DNA from: Branchiostoma floridae
Taxonomy: Eukaryota; Chordata; Leptocardii; Amphioxiformes; Branchiostomatidae
Length of the DNA: 64,000 bases
Assembly (NCBI RefSeq): GCF_000003815.2
Contig: NC_049981.1
Span: forward strand, 24,443,675-24,507,674
Direction of reading: 5' to 3'
The position numbers and the translations under genes were made by a program. Below, in pieces: positions 23,683 to 36,375 of this stretch; the first letter of the stretch is position 1, and every line of letters begins with the position of its first letter. The notes under the pieces were generated by a model. It ran no database searches. It saw only the letters and a list, made by a program, of their open reading frames with translations, and was not told the DNA's origin.

Positions 23683-26600
23683 ACGCAATGGTACATTCTC
23701 AAAAGGAAAATATTTCGGAGTTGATGGAAAACATTTAGAAGAGAGCTGAAACCTTCAACTTATTCCAGCAGGCAACAGAAAGATTTGAAGCACTTCAAAT
23801 TTTTGACCGTCCTACTTCAGTTTTTTTACAGATTTCAATTGATTAATCCGCTAGGTCACATGACCTTATACAGGTATTTGATAGGTCATTTGTACCATAT
23901 TAGATTACAGTGGATTGTTAAACACACTAAATTAAATGTGCTGCTACCAGGATCCAAGTACCAAAGTTTTTTTGCAGTGAATTCAGCTTTTAGCAGGCGA
24001 CATCACAATGTCTTCTTACGTCTGCAATTTGTTATTTGAATTCTAAAGAAGACAGCAGTCAGATGGTCAATGATTAAATCTGCTTCTTGTGCTTGCACAA
24101 AGGTGACATTTTAGCGGTGTTAACACACAGGAACTTCAATTTGATTATTTTGAATTACTTGAAGGAGTGATCAAACACAAAGAAAATTGATAGTTAACAC
24201 TCATTCTTTGAATGTTAGCAAATGAATATTTATATTTCAGCCATACCATAGGTATGGTGAAATATATTGTATTCGTAATGTTTCTTTCTTTCTTTCTTTC
24301 TCCTGTCAAATCTTCAAATCGAATCAACTCCGCCATTTTTTAACCGATTGACTTGAAATTTGGCACAAAGGTAGAGTAAGCCAATACCCTCAGGTGTTTT
24401 TTTCATTTTTTTCATATCTGCCTTTAAAATGATTTTATTGAGGTTATTGTCAATTTTTATGTATATTTCGGGCTCCTGTACCCTGGTATTACAGCCGAAT
24501 GACATGAAATTTGATACAGAGGTGCCTTGATCATATGCTCACCTAGATTCAATAACAGTTTTGGCATATGGTACAACAAAATGCTTAATTTTGCGATTTT
24601 TGGCCATTTTTTGACCAAAAAAGGACATTTTTGGCCCCTGTAGCCTCGTTTTACAACCAAATGATCTGAAATTTGGTATAAAAGTGCTCTTCAATTATGT
24701 GCACATAAATTCAATAAAAGTTTTCCCATACGGTACGACAAAATGCTTAATTTTGCGACTTTTTGACCTAAAAAGGACATTTTTGGCTCCTGTAGCCTCG
24801 TTTTACAACCAAATGATCTGAAATTTGGTATAAAAGTGCCCTTCAATTATGTGCACATAAATTCAATAAAAGTTTTCCCATACGGTACAACAAAATACTT
24901 AATTTTGCGATTTTTGGCCATTTTTTGACCAAAAAAGGACATTTTTGGCTCCTGTAGCCTCGTTTTACAACCAAATGATCTGAAATTTGGTCTAAAAGTG
25001 CCCTTCAATTATGTGCACATAAATTCAATAAAAGTTTTCCCATACGGTACAACAAATGCTTAATTTTGCGATTTTATGGCCATTTTTTGACAAAATTTTG
25101 ACATTTTTGGCTCCTGTTCCCTCGATTTACAACCTAATGACCCGTAAATTGGTAAAGGGGTGCTCTAGATGTTTATTCAAATGACCCATGTATATTTTTT
25201 GGCATGGACCACTTTAAAATGATATATTTGGGGTTTTTTTGGTCATTTTTGAATGGCCAAAGGGGTCAACGACCTCAAGGCCTATTGTTGCATGAGGGAG
25301 ATGGCTGAAATATGCTGTATTTGCTCTCAAGCAAATGTCGGCCTTTCTAGTATTTAAGTAATTTTTCAATCAGCCAAGCAAAGTGAATGAGGATTATGCA
25401 ATGACCTCCATGTAGAAACAATCATGTCCAAGTCATTGTTGCACATTTTATTCTGCTCTATGCAAGGAAAATAATAAGATCATATTAGAAGGTTGTTTGT
25501 TTTGCATATGTTTCATCACTAGGAAGTTCCAAAGGCGGGTTGTTTTGTGTACTTTCATGTAAGTAAGTCACTAGTTTTTTTTATCCAGATCTTCTTTAAT
25601 TCAACTTCTCAAAGTATCATATATGGAAGTGGGTATAAAGCCATTCAGAAATAGGTTGTTAGTTCTAATATAAAACCAAATTATACTTCAGCCATTCCTT
25701 TATTCAAGAACTATGCAAATCATTATCAGGTGTGTTTTTAACAGAAAAGATGACAATAAAAAATATTTTATTTAACTGACAGGGTAAGGCATGTACTAGT
25801 GTAACTGGTATTTTCTATATAATACATGACATTGTGTAATATTTATTTAATAATAACTAATAATCTAACATATTCCCTTGCAAAGTATAGTATGCTGATA
25901 AGTTACATAATGATTATATATTTGTCTGGTAAAGTATACTATGATTTTACCATATATGGTATTAAAGCATTATTTATATTATACAGGGTAAGACTTTGGT
26001 AGTATTACATGACATTGTATACTTTGATCAAGTTTTTTAATAAGAATAGTTACAGTGCCACAATATCTCTACTTCAAATTATTTCTCAGTTCATGACTGC
26101 AAGCATTTAATTTGTATTCAAAAAACAACAGCAAAATCTGGCAGGAGTGTACATGTATATTGATACTTTTAAATCATTTGATAAACAGTTCTGAAGAACA
26201 CTGTTGGGCATTCTGGCCCTTTGTCACAAACTCGTTGCCGACCTTGACACATGGCTTCAAGATGCTGTTCAAAAGTCCCATACCATCTTCACTGAACAGA
26301 CGGCCTGCTTTCTCCGCAGCTGAAATGGGGCAATTGATAACTCATATGTATTTGGACTACGGTCAGTCAGTGACTTCTGAAACGAAAAATATATAATCCT
26401 AGGCTAGGCCAAGTAAGACATCAAAATCTAAATGACTGGACACCTTCAAAGAACAGAAGATCTTTTAGAGGACTTAACTGTTGGGCTACACTTAATACTG
26501 TTACAGTAACAATACTTCTCAGGCCCCCATATGTCAGCACAAATAGTTGTAGATAGATGTCTGGAGGTTTTGGTATTGTTTTTGACTCCAGTGTGCATAT

Positions 26601-27130
26601 TTGCTATGTCATTATAAAAAAAAGATACTACATATTATTAACTAGAAAACATTAATCTTCCTTGTGATACTATCATTTGATACTTGACAAAACATACCAA
26701 TAAACATCTATGCAGTGATAATATTATTGTTGTTGATTACCTATGCAGTATGCAAATGATATTTAAAAGATATAAGCAATGCTATAAGGATGTATAAAGT
26801 ATAAATCAGTGAAATTAATGGTACAAATATAGCAAAAACCCTATTGAAATGTTAATTTTTGACTTATTTTAAGAGAATATGTGTACAGATGGTCATATCT
26901 ATATATTCTGAATATCATTTATGCCATTTGTGGACTATGATTCTTTTAGAAATGGGTATACATGTAACTGTTAAGTGTATTTGGAAGTGTATGTATTGTC
27001 TGGACGCACATGTTCTACAGGTTTTTAAAGACAAGGGTGTCTGCAACATATTAGAGAACTAAAAGTATATTTTCTTGAACTTGCTGGGGTTACTTGGAAT
27101 CTTGATGCCAAAGGTGGACTAATAAAGATG
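23683..27130 (+). other. ABCG2 3' UTR and flanking AT-rich DNA
   Basis: No coding exon is visible after the ABCG2 stop. Several AATAAA-type hexamers occur (for example near 24711 and 25756), and a clean one at about 27119 is followed by T-rich DNA. I cannot tell which ends the transcript. The satellite array at 24460-25140 lies inside this stretch. Confidence 0.4.
24460..25140 (+). repeat. About 160 bp tandem array, five units
   Basis: The motif AATGA(C/T)(C/A)TGAAATTTGG or a close variant begins units at 24498, 24660, 24812, 24974 and 25136 (spacing 152-162 bp). Each unit contains CTCCTGTAGCCTCGTTTTACAA-like and TTAATTTTGCGA-like blocks. The middle units are very alike and the outer ones are diverged, as expected for unequal crossover. 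A partial related unit may precede it from about 24300, after a (TTTC)n run. Confidence 0.85.
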
Positions 27131-28075
27131 TTAATGTTTAATTTTGCAATTTCTGCTTCTTCATTTCTGTCAATGTTCAGCAGTCATGTTCATACAATTG
27201 TTTGAAAAGCTAGTGTGTTTATTTAAATTAATTAAGTTAAAGGTAAGATTTTGATCAAAATGTATGGATTTCCAGGGCACAGCCCCAGTGCATGATAAAG
27301 CTCGCTCGAAGTCCACCTATGTGACACTTTTGCTGTAAGGTATCCCCCATCCAAGGAGAGGTCAGTGACCGCGGATATCCTGCTCCAATATTCAGCTGGC
27401 AGGCAGCAAAATAAGGAATTCTCGGTATAAAAAAAGCCCTTTAGTTTACCCTACATGGTGTCATTGCTCAAGGATAGCCCAAATAAACACTACGTACGGT
27501 CATTCACCTTCACAAAAAATATTACAAGAATTTCAACTACATAACGTTATATACATAGGCATGTACACAAATCAACGTAATGCAGAATTAGAATAATTTC
27601 AGTATCTTCATTCCAATCAAAAAAAGAAATATTTACAAATTGTCGTGTCCCCAAAAAAATATGCAAATCATCGGGCCGGGGTTGTACTGAAGAGTACAAG
27701 ATGCGTGTCCGGACAGATTTATTTAATCCACTTGAACCTGAAAGGGCCTCTATTGATGATGATAGTGGCCAGTACTTAAACGTTCTTCGCTCACTCGGTG
27801 GTTATAGCAAAGGCCCAAGCGTTATGACACTTTATACATCTCGGGGCGGGTCATTAACCCTTAAACCCTTAACTATTTGATTACAAGCCAATATTGTAGC
27901 GGCATATGGGTTAGTAACATTGCTCAGAATTTGCTCTGTTCTTTAATTATCGTATTCAAATTTTAGGCGGCTATAGAAAAATATGTTGATGTTCATACGA
28001 TGGAATCGTACTGGTAAAAGGGACAGTGAGGCAGTCCTTTTTTTTTATCAAACTGGAATTTGTGAGTAGGTAGGA
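27131..28075. other. Intergenic, nothing recognised
   Basis: AT-rich DNA with no credible exon, RNA gene or clear repeat, between the ABCG2 3' region and the TIR element. Confidence 0.45.
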
Positions 28076-28848
28076 ATATGCTAGCCTCCATAGCAGGCTT
28101 TCTGGGGCCTTTTTTTTTGGCCCATAATACACTTATGCTGGCCATTTCTATTTGTACTCCATGCCCGTAGCCAGGGTGGGGGGGGGGGGGGGTCGGAAGA
28201 ACCCACACACACGATCAAAGGTCAGCTTTTTCACGCTCGAAGGTCCACTTTTTCATCAGTCAAGATTTTTTTCCAAAGGCATGACTGATTTGCATTTTTC
28301 ACTGATAGACATTTTATTCAATCTTAGGGAGTCTATTAGCAAAATTAGCCTCGGAAAGTGCAGGAATTGGCTTTTCAGAGGGTCCAGATTTCAAAATTCC
28401 CCCGGACCTCCATTGCAAAGCCTCGCGCCTTTGGTATCGGACATGATGAAAATATGTTGGGGGAGTCGGCCTCAAAGACTTATGCCAAAGGTCTTGTGTA
28501 TTTCAATAGAAATTCCATTAAACTTAGCCAGCGAATTTTGCCCGTCAAAATGCAGGAAATGGCGTTTCAGAGGGTCAATATTTAATTTTTTTCCGGGGCC
28601 CTAGACAGCTCACGCCTGCGGCGCTCGATGGTCCCACAGGTACTAAAAAGAACCCCCCACCCACCCACCAAAATCCTGGCTACGGGCATGAACTCGGTCG
28701 CTGATTGCTGGCGTTTTCTGATTGCCGACCTCCATCAGAAAACGCCAGCAATCAGCGACCAAGTACAAATAGAAATGGCCAGCAAAAGTGTATTATGAGC
28801 AAAAAAAAAAGCCCCAGAAAGCCTGCTATGGAGGCTAGGAATATGCTT
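28076..28848. mobile_element. Non-autonomous TIR element with nested hairpin
   Basis: The left arm at about 28076-28180 (CTAGCCTCCATAGCAGGC through ATGCCCGTAGCCAGG) is matched in reverse complement by 28673-28848, the right arm being lengthened by an inserted hairpin at 28696-28760. The internal 490 bp has no coding potential. It contains blocks such as TGCAGGAAATGGCGTTTCAG that recur inverted near 63217-63240 and 63613-63640. A 15 bp poly-G run lies at the inner edge of the left arm. No transposase is visible. Confidence 0.8.
28696..28760. repeat. Perfect 27 bp inverted repeat, 11 nt loop
   Basis: The 28696-28722 arm (starting GGTCGCTGATTGCTGG) is an exact reverse complement of 28734-28760, with loop 28723-28733. 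It interrupts the right arm of the surrounding TIR element just where the left arm reads continuously, so it arrived later. Confidence 0.9.
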
Positions 28849-29478
28849 GGGATACCGCTTGGTTATCGTCGGGCTAAGTACCCTCAAAGCGAATAAAGGT
28901 GGAGTACTGATAACCTGTATTATCATTGATTGTTTGTTGACCTTGATCGTTTCCATGGTAACACAGTGTCAATGCTACAGCAGCAATGTAGGGCCCGGTG
29001 TTTTCAGGTAAATAGCCTAGAGTACAGCTGTAGTCACCTTTTCAACCCATGGCATTCCAATGGGCTCTGTCACTACGCAACGCACCCTCCGGCACAACAA
29101 TTGCACCATTAGCTCTCCTGCACAGTGGAAAGTATAGTTCGATCATTACGGTATTGAATCCATAACTTCTCTAGATCTGTTCAAATCGAATTCTGTTATA
29201 TATACTTTGTTCACGGGTGTACCGCAGACATGATCTTCATTAGCATAAAGAGCTTGGTAAGTTGCCGAGTCAAACGAGCTCATTGAGTGACTATTCTATT
29301 TGGAGTGGAACGTGCCTAAGTAAATACACGGACCACATTGAAGTTCCCGTTGTATGTAATTAATGAGTAAACTGGGTACTAAGTTCACGTCTACAGACGA
29401 ACTGTGACTTTTTAGTTTGTACGCTCAAACCACGGCCACTACTTCATAAACGTCCTTTTCGCCCCACTAGTACTTGTA

Positions 29479-31072
29479 ATGGCTGGCGAGGATACAGGTG
29501 ACCCGCGGAACTTACTGAAGCTCAACAGAAAGTTACTAATCCAGGATATTCGTTCAATTGAACCTATACTAGACCACTTGTATCAGTGCGGCGATATCAC
29601 CGAAGAGGAGGCAGAAGAAATACGAGGAAAGGCGACGCCTCAAGAAAAGGCAAGAACTCTGTTAGACATCGTCGCCACGAAGGGTAAGAAGACGTACTAT
29701 CACTTCCGTGAATCCTTAAAAACACTGTATCCCCACTTGGAAGAAATCTTACACCGGTGTCCTTTGCACAACACGCGACTCAAGCTGTACTGTGAGGTGT
29801 GCGAGTGTTTGATATGTATGGACTGCAAATGTCTACATGGGACGCACGCCGCGACTTCTGTGGTAGCTGTCGCCGACGAAGTCAGGTCCAGTTTTGTCTC
29901 TTTCGTTCGAGAAAACCGCAAGAAACTGACGTCAAAACATGGCCTAGAAATAAGCCCTCCAGAAAGGAAACACCTGACTGTTTGGGCAGAGGGTAGAGCA
30001 GCGCATCTACAAGCACAGGTCACCAGGCGGATCGAACAGGAGAAAGAGTGGTTTATAGCCAGGCTGTATCAACGGCCAGGCTCGACTGTTTCTAGCGTAG
30101 CGGAGTCATTCGGCGACAGAGACCGATCCACGAGTGTAGAAGAACCACCCAACGACAAGAAGGAACAGTGTTGGGTAACAGCAGGACAATCAAGACATGC
30201 ACTTGTAAGTTCAATCGTAAAAAATTCAGTTGTTGTTTTTTGTTGCTGTTATGGAAAATCTATCTTAACTATTTGTCGACGGTTGTATATGTCACAGCCT
30301 AATTGAACATTCTGCAACATTAAAGTCTCAAGACGACCATAGACAATTATGATCGTGCCACTTACCGTTTGCAAGCTATTTCCGGGGTATCGTTTCCGAT
30401 TGGATTGCTGTCAAGATGAACTGTTGCCAACTGACATGGCCGATATTATCTTTTGTTCTCCATACTCTGTTTGGCACGTTCCCCAAACACAAACACGATT
30501 CAGTATCTTTTGTGGGCACATTCTTTTGCTGAAAAAATGCACAGTCATGACACAAAGTCCACCTACCCTAGGCCTGGACTGATCCAAGTGTTAGGAACTG
30601 GTTACAGTAAGTTCTAATAGACTTATAAGAGCAGATACAATAGCTGTACATGTGTGCCTTCTTTGAAAGAGAACAACTCGTATCTGTATCTAAAACCTTT
30701 TTTAAGATATTTTAATGTACTTTGTTTTAATTTCAGTGTCAGGTTGTTCATAGCAAGTTGTGTATAAACATCCCGAAGATAGCGAAGGTCATCCACGAGA
30801 ACCCGTGGCTGCCCCCGGACGACCAGCGGCTGCTCCATCGGGTGATGACGCTCGTGCTGGAGGAACCGCGCCAGGTCGTCTGGTACGACGCCGAGATAAC
30901 CGTCCAAGGTGTGAACATATCAGGTCTGAAATTCACGGCGGGAGACAAGACTAACAGATACTTTGTGCACCTAATAAGCGTTCCAAAGCCCTGCGATGTA
31001 TGCGAAGAGAAGAATTGGCGTAAAACACAATACAGTGACGTTTTGATATGGGCTGAGGTGACAAACCAATAA
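29479..31072 (+). CDS. CARD plus B-box protein with unrecognised C-terminal domain
   Basis: Two exons, 29479-30204 and 30737-31072, joined in phase 0 (HAL|CQVV), give 353 aa. Residues about 10-92 form a death-fold CARD (KLLIQDIRSIEPILDHLYQ, then EEEAEEIRGKATPQEKA and LLDIVATKGKKTYYHF). Residues about 94-125 form a B-box zinc finger (CPLH, seven residues, CEVC, CLICMDC, then HGTH). Then come a charged helical stretch and a Ser/Glu-rich linker. The last 110 residues (LPPDDQRLLHRVMTLVLEEP through VPKPCDVCEEKNW to the end) form a compact domain with a CxxC pair that I do not recognise. There is no RING, so it is not a classical TRIM ligase. CARDs recruit CARD partners in innate-immune or apoptotic signalling; a cytosolic adaptor is the inferred role. 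Donor is GTAAGT, acceptor TTTCAG. The tail has a partial copy at 37099. Confidence 0.85.
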
Positions 31073-31987
31073 CTCTATATTGACAAAGCAATTAATTACC
31101 TCCTTGAAATTTGAGTTATATAATGATTGTAGTAAGTCGGTGTTTTTTTTTCTTGAATCCTCAGTTATCTGAATATTGCAAAGTGGTAGGACGGATTTCC
31201 GAGGTAGTGGAGTAGGATACTTGGAGGATTGATTTGGCTCATTCCCGACCAATAGAGAGCCAGGAAGTGATTGCGCACAAGTGGCTGACTCATGGCTACA
31301 CACATACAGTAAAGTAAGGCCGTTACTAGAAAGGGTGCCCCCTTTGCAGTTGTCAATGATGTTCACCAAATTTCACCAGGCCATATCTGTACAGTTTCAA
31401 TGCACAACGTTAACGAGGCGATAAATTGTAATGTTTCCTTTCTATAGGTAATGATTATTCATACTTATACATATACACACCATTCGAGATCATGATAGTC
31501 TTGCATGAACATGTGCGTAGGTGCCGTTGGTATTGCCCGATCATGTTATATAGGTAGTCTTGTAGGATTTTATCATTAACACCAAATAATATAATAAAAC
31601 CAATTGCTCAATAGAAGACAAGGAAAATGTGACAGTCTATTGTTGCATAATAGTATATACTGCTTATACCTAAAATACAAGATGTAAAAATGAGTCTTTG
31701 ATGACTCCCCAATGACAATACCTGCCTCAAAGTCAAACAGCCACCACATATACCCTTACAGTAATAATATAATTTGAGATTTGATAAATATATATATGAC
31801 GATAATGATGATTGCATGCAAGTAAGAAATCAAACGTTTAACAGAAATTAGCTATCCATATGGCTTATGGGCAGTCCTAAACATGGTTGAATGCACCGAC
31901 ATATATGTTATAAGGGTTAAAATACTGTGATGCAAGGGTTTTGTTTTTTATTCATGTCGTGTTGATAATGATTTATATGTTTTATCA
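31073..31987. repeat. Downstream segment of CARD gene, duplicated near 38.2-39.06 kb
   Basis: This non-coding stretch probably includes the CARD-gene 3' UTR; AATAAA-like sequence is near 31592. Blocks such as CTTGCATGAACATGTGCGTA (31500-31519) and GCAAGTAAGAAATCAAACGT (31818-31837) recur in the same order near 38691 and 39033. Confidence 0.75.
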
Positions 31988-34900
31988 TTAGTTTCTTTTG
32001 ATGTGTAAGAAACAGCTCATGACTTCCATGTCGTGTTTTTCTGGAGCTGCAGCAACTTCGTCCTCGTATTCCTTAAAGAAAGACTCCAGAATCGCCGCCT
32101 TTTCTTCCTCAGTGCGTTTGTTTGAAAGCCCTGCGACAAAAGTGAAATGTGAATGTGGTTTCAATGTCCATACTAGCCAATACAGTGTAAAGATTATGTA
32201 TTAATTTATTAGAAAGGGCTCAAACCGGAAATTTAGAAAATGTAGTCGAAACGATAGTTTACCACATACAGTTTGTAATCCCTGTATGGAAATCACACTT
32301 TAAAAAATGTGCATCATTAGAAATGGAAGACCTTAAGAAAGCCTTGTACTTTTGCCGTGTCAATAAAATTATATGCCGTGTCAATAAAGTTATTTGTAAT
32401 TGTGTGTATGTGTCTAGGGTAAATATTGGCCTTTCATATTCATTACATTTTTTCTATGAGCCTTTTCCTCCCATTCCAACGCTTCAGTTTGGTAGGCGAT
32501 ATGCTATGCGTAAGATCACAACAATAACAACATTTCAGATTATTTAACAGAGTTTATTACCTGCGTGAAATGCGTGGTTACTCCAGCTGCGACACATGTT
32601 CACAAACTGTTTAGCGTGTTGGCGCGCGTCCCCTCCCTCCTTCTGCCAGCGAGCTTGGAAGGCACATGGAGTGGGCTGCACAGAGATCAAGCGTAACGTA
32701 ATGATAATGGGGATACAAACTTAAACACTACTTTTAGGACCCTCAAATTCTCACTGCAAGGTCATTAAGCGATGATTCTTTCAGTATTTCCCTGAGAAAG
32801 TAGCAAAAGGGCTTCAGAATTGAGTAGAATTTGAACAAATATCCAAAATCACCACCATAAAACTACTGTGAACCTTTGTCTCCTGGGACACCAATGTCAG
32901 TCCAGCCTTCCGAACTCGTGAGTTCTCGTTGACGAAGGGGGCCTGCATCTCATCTTGCGATCGCCAGTATGCAAACATGTTGGTGTTGACGAACTCTTCC
33001 TGTGAGAGTGGTTGAAGTGACGGTGTTATTGAGAAATGTTCGGGGACAGGTACAGAGAAGAGAAGAGAAGAGAAGAGAAGAGAAGAGAAGAGAAGAGAAG
33101 AGAAGAGAAGAGAAGAGAAGAGAAGAGAAGAGAAGAGAAGAGAAGAGAAGAGAAGAGAAGAGAAGAGAAGAGAAGAGAAGAGAAGAGAGAAAGAGATTGA
33201 GAGACCTTTTTGGCTTCAATTACACTATTTTCCCATTGCTGATAGATTGTGGCATTGATACTGATTGATACCGATAGTGTACTACCTTCCCTTGCCCTAG
33301 CAGACAAAATCTTTTAATAAAGTTCTTTGCTTTTAAACTGTGGGGTAACCTTTCACCACGTGACCTATTTGATTAGGACATAGACGTTTTAAAGACAACA
33401 CCTTTGTTATTTTTCCACGCTGTGCGAAACTATGCCATAAAGACGACAGTTTTTGGCACATGTTGACGTGTCCAAACGTCCATCTGCCGCCTCCATAGTA
33501 GCCACTTTCGTCACTGGTGCAATTTACTATTACCATATGACCACCTATCACATAAAGATACATAAATAAGTAATAGTGAATGAATAAATGTTGCATTCAA
33601 CATTTCCGAAATCTCGAGCGTGTATATTACCGATAAAACAATTTGTCTCGAATTTCATCTTGTTTCATCTTGTCCATACGGACTAACATAATTTTGTCCA
33701 ACGGTACGCATTGTACGTTTAAATATCTTTATCACACTGGCAATCACAATCAATTAATTTGAAATTTGATACTACATTGCCAAAGGGAAAGCACAGACAC
33801 ATTAAGGTATGTCATCTGGCTAAATTGGCATTTTCACCTTCCAAAATTTCTCATCAATGAATTGAGAAAGAATAGAGCCGTAATGAATATTGATAGATGG
33901 GCATGAAAGAATTCTAAATCTGATTTCTGGGGACATTTGGATGACGCCATCAGGTCTAATTGCCCCTAATGTTTTTTCTGTGAGAAAATACAGCACTTTG
34001 GTACATATCACTGCTATGAAACTATGATTTTCATGCGCATAATGATGAAAGCTACAAACTCACGGTTGCGCAAATTGATATCCTCTAATGATCTGTAATC
34101 ATTAGAAAATGTTTTTTTTAATTAGATGAAATAGTCAATAGAACACATATTCCATCTATCATTTTGGCTGGGGATATACCTGGTGTCAGCTCTCTTGCTC
34201 TCTGCAGCAGGATAGTCTCCCAGTCCTGGGCTGCCTGTGTGGCGAACTGTTCCTTCGCCTCTCCACAGCTGCTCACCATGTGGAACACGGCGTCAGGAAG
34301 GGGACAGGGCCCACGACTTAACCAGTGCATCGCGGTGGAGGAAAACCCAAAGTTGACGAATCCATCTTCGAAACACTGCAAAATGGTGTAACATATTAAC
34401 GCAGTAACACATTTCTCATATGCAAGACACTTTTACCGCAGAGCGACGCGTGGAAGTGTAATTCTTTGATTATTCAACTGAGCGTTTTCGAAAAAAAAAA
34501 GTTTGGTACGTACTTGGTCAAAGAATGACATGCCACATGCACCAACGTACACGTTGTGAAAGTCCTTCAGGTAGCTATGGTTGTCCGGCATTGGTAGCAG
34601 ACCTTGCAGCCTCATGAACAGTGACTTGAAGTCCGCCACTGGTTGGTCCTCATATGTCACGTGGATCGGGGGAGAGTCGCCATACCTTTCACGTAACTTT
34701 TTAATGACCTGGGGTGGAGGCAAAAGTGGTATAGCTAGGTGTGTGTAACAAGGGTGTGTGTAACAAGGGTGTTTGCATTCATGTAACCATTGCGTATGTA
34801 TTGACCACCCTGCTAAATGGCTAAAACTCGACGTTTTACTTGCAACTTACAAGTAACTTGTTATATAAATAAGATGCCATAACAGTCACTTAGCCATGAC

Positions 34901-35416
34901 ACATACAATTTTGAGAGTCAAACGTACGACTCTTATCCACACCTGTGATGAAATGGAAATGCAGCACACAGACGATCGCGTCGTCTTGCGTCGAGTGTAC
35001 GTGTCAGAAACCATTCATTGTAATCAAATCTTAATCTCCAAGCAGAGGTTAGAGTCCGGCTTTTTAATAACTTTTTAGTTGTTTTTATCAGGCTTTCTAT
35101 TTTATATTATTACATATATTATCTTTCTGCGTCCGTCCTAGATAGCCCGATAAAAACGTTAAAAAACAGCCGGAGCCTAACGTCTACTTGGAGAGTAACC
35201 AATTCGTACCTGGTAGAAGAGTGGCATCGATGTCCCCCCATCAGCTGACCCATAGTCCACGATGTTGAAGACATGTTTCGGGTCGATCTCCATGGAGTTG
35301 ATGGCAGCCATGACCATTGGTTTGGCGTTTTCCATTATGTTATAATACCCCAAGGCGTTGTCAGAGTAGAAACCAGAACCATCCTCACCGTATGGAATGT
35401 AATGTGGTGTCGAATT
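31988..35416 (-). CDS. SABATH-family carboxyl methyltransferase (N terminus unresolved)
   Basis: An SAM-dependent methyltransferase of the family known for plant salicylate, jasmonate and benzoate methyltransferases (Methyltransf_7). It would methylate a small-molecule carboxyl group in the cytosol. Exons, 5' to 3': 35416-35210, 34708-34514, 34375-34180, 33544-33402, 32999-32874, 32675-32561, 32130-31988. Phases match throughout, giving 374 aa, near the usual family length. Evidence: SAM site NIVDYGSADGGTSMPLFYQ; family spacing to GFSSTAMHWLSRGPCPLPDA (the family's HWLS motif); GGHMVIVNCTSDE strand; then EEFVNTNMFAYWRSQDEM and a substrate-pocket-like region, ending HIKRN. The first exon here starts in phase 0 with NSTPHYIPYGEDGSGFYSDN, so a short upstream coding exon is missing. 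A candidate is 36142-36206. Confidence 0.85.
33053..33189 (+). repeat. (AGAAG)n microsatellite
   Basis: About 130 bp of pentanucleotide AGAAG repeat in the methyltransferase intron between exons 33544-33402 and 32999-32874. Long Arg/Glu-rich and Leu/Phe/Ser-rich open frames here are by-products of the repeat. Confidence 0.97.
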
Positions 35417-36141
35417 CTAACGCAGAGAAAATGAGGTTATGTAGGTAAAGATCTTTTTACACAGCTAATTAAGATTCCACCTGCTAATATTTTGACAACT
35501 CTTCAAAAGGACCTCTTGCCAGATCATAGCGCCGTGGCAAGAATCTAGTTCCAAACAAAACTGATTTTATTTCTCCTCCTTGTCTCGGTTCAGGACATGC
35601 GAGTCTGATGACGCTAGAGTTTCGTGGATGCCACATCACTTATTAATCCTCAATTGATCAAGGCCATCGCCTGCGTTTGCCTGCTGAGTAGACATGTTGG
35701 AGCAAACTATTCATCTCTCTTTTTGTTTACTTTGAATTCATCTTCAGTCGCAATTTTCTAAAAGATTTATCTATTGCTATATTAATCATTTTTAAGTACT
35801 AATGTGTGCCAAAATAGTCAACAAAGTCCTGGGGGCGTGTTTCATAAGAACAGCCATTCCCAATTTCATTTAGGTCATCTGCTGAAACTGTCAGGGCACA
35901 GGATCCAACTTCGTGTCTGAAAATGCCCAAGAATGGCAAAATGGATCCTTTTGAAGTTCTATACGTGATCCCTTGAAGGGTCTCTACACAAAGGTCTCTA
36001 CTGGTACCACACTCTTGGAATCTTAACTGATGCAGGTACGTACCTTTTGAGGAGTCCATGTTGAGCTTTTCTTAAACCCGCTGCCGTAAGTACTGTAAAG
36101 CCTCCTTAGAATGCCGCAGGTGCCATAAACATACCTCATTT

Positions 36142-36206
36142 TGTTGCCTTGCTTGCTCGCTTTCAGGTTCTGTAGCTAAACCCTTGTCACCAGACCCTAA
36201 CCTGTA
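36142..36206 (-). CDS. Possible upstream exon of the methyltransferase
   Basis: Read on the minus strand, an acceptor (CTTCACTACAG) opens a frame LGSGDKGLATEPESEQARQQ followed by NE and a GTATGT donor in phase 0, which matches the phase of exon 35416-35210. It has no in-frame ATG, so a still earlier exon would be needed. Not supported by family similarity. Confidence 0.3.
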
Positions 36207-36375
36207 GTGAAGACAAGGACAATCGTTATGTATATTAGTCTGAGAAGTTTCGACGAGCGCTCTATAGATCTGTGACAATGCCTCAAATCATGCCTTGTAG
36301 CATGTGCTGTACAGAAAAACAACTCTAAGTACCTACGTCCATCCTGTACCTTCACTCTATAGAAGTAAAGCTTAC

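Noticed and set aside
32950-33307. Open frames of repeated REEK and LLFSS
   Set aside because: They come from the (AGAAG)n repeat. Only 32874-32999 here is real coding sequence, in another frame, for the methyltransferase.
36031-36059. ATG at 36059 (MDSSK then a GTACGT donor) as start exon of the methyltransferase
   Set aside because: The donor leaves phase 1, while exon 35416-35210 needs phase 0; joining them would hit a stop at once.
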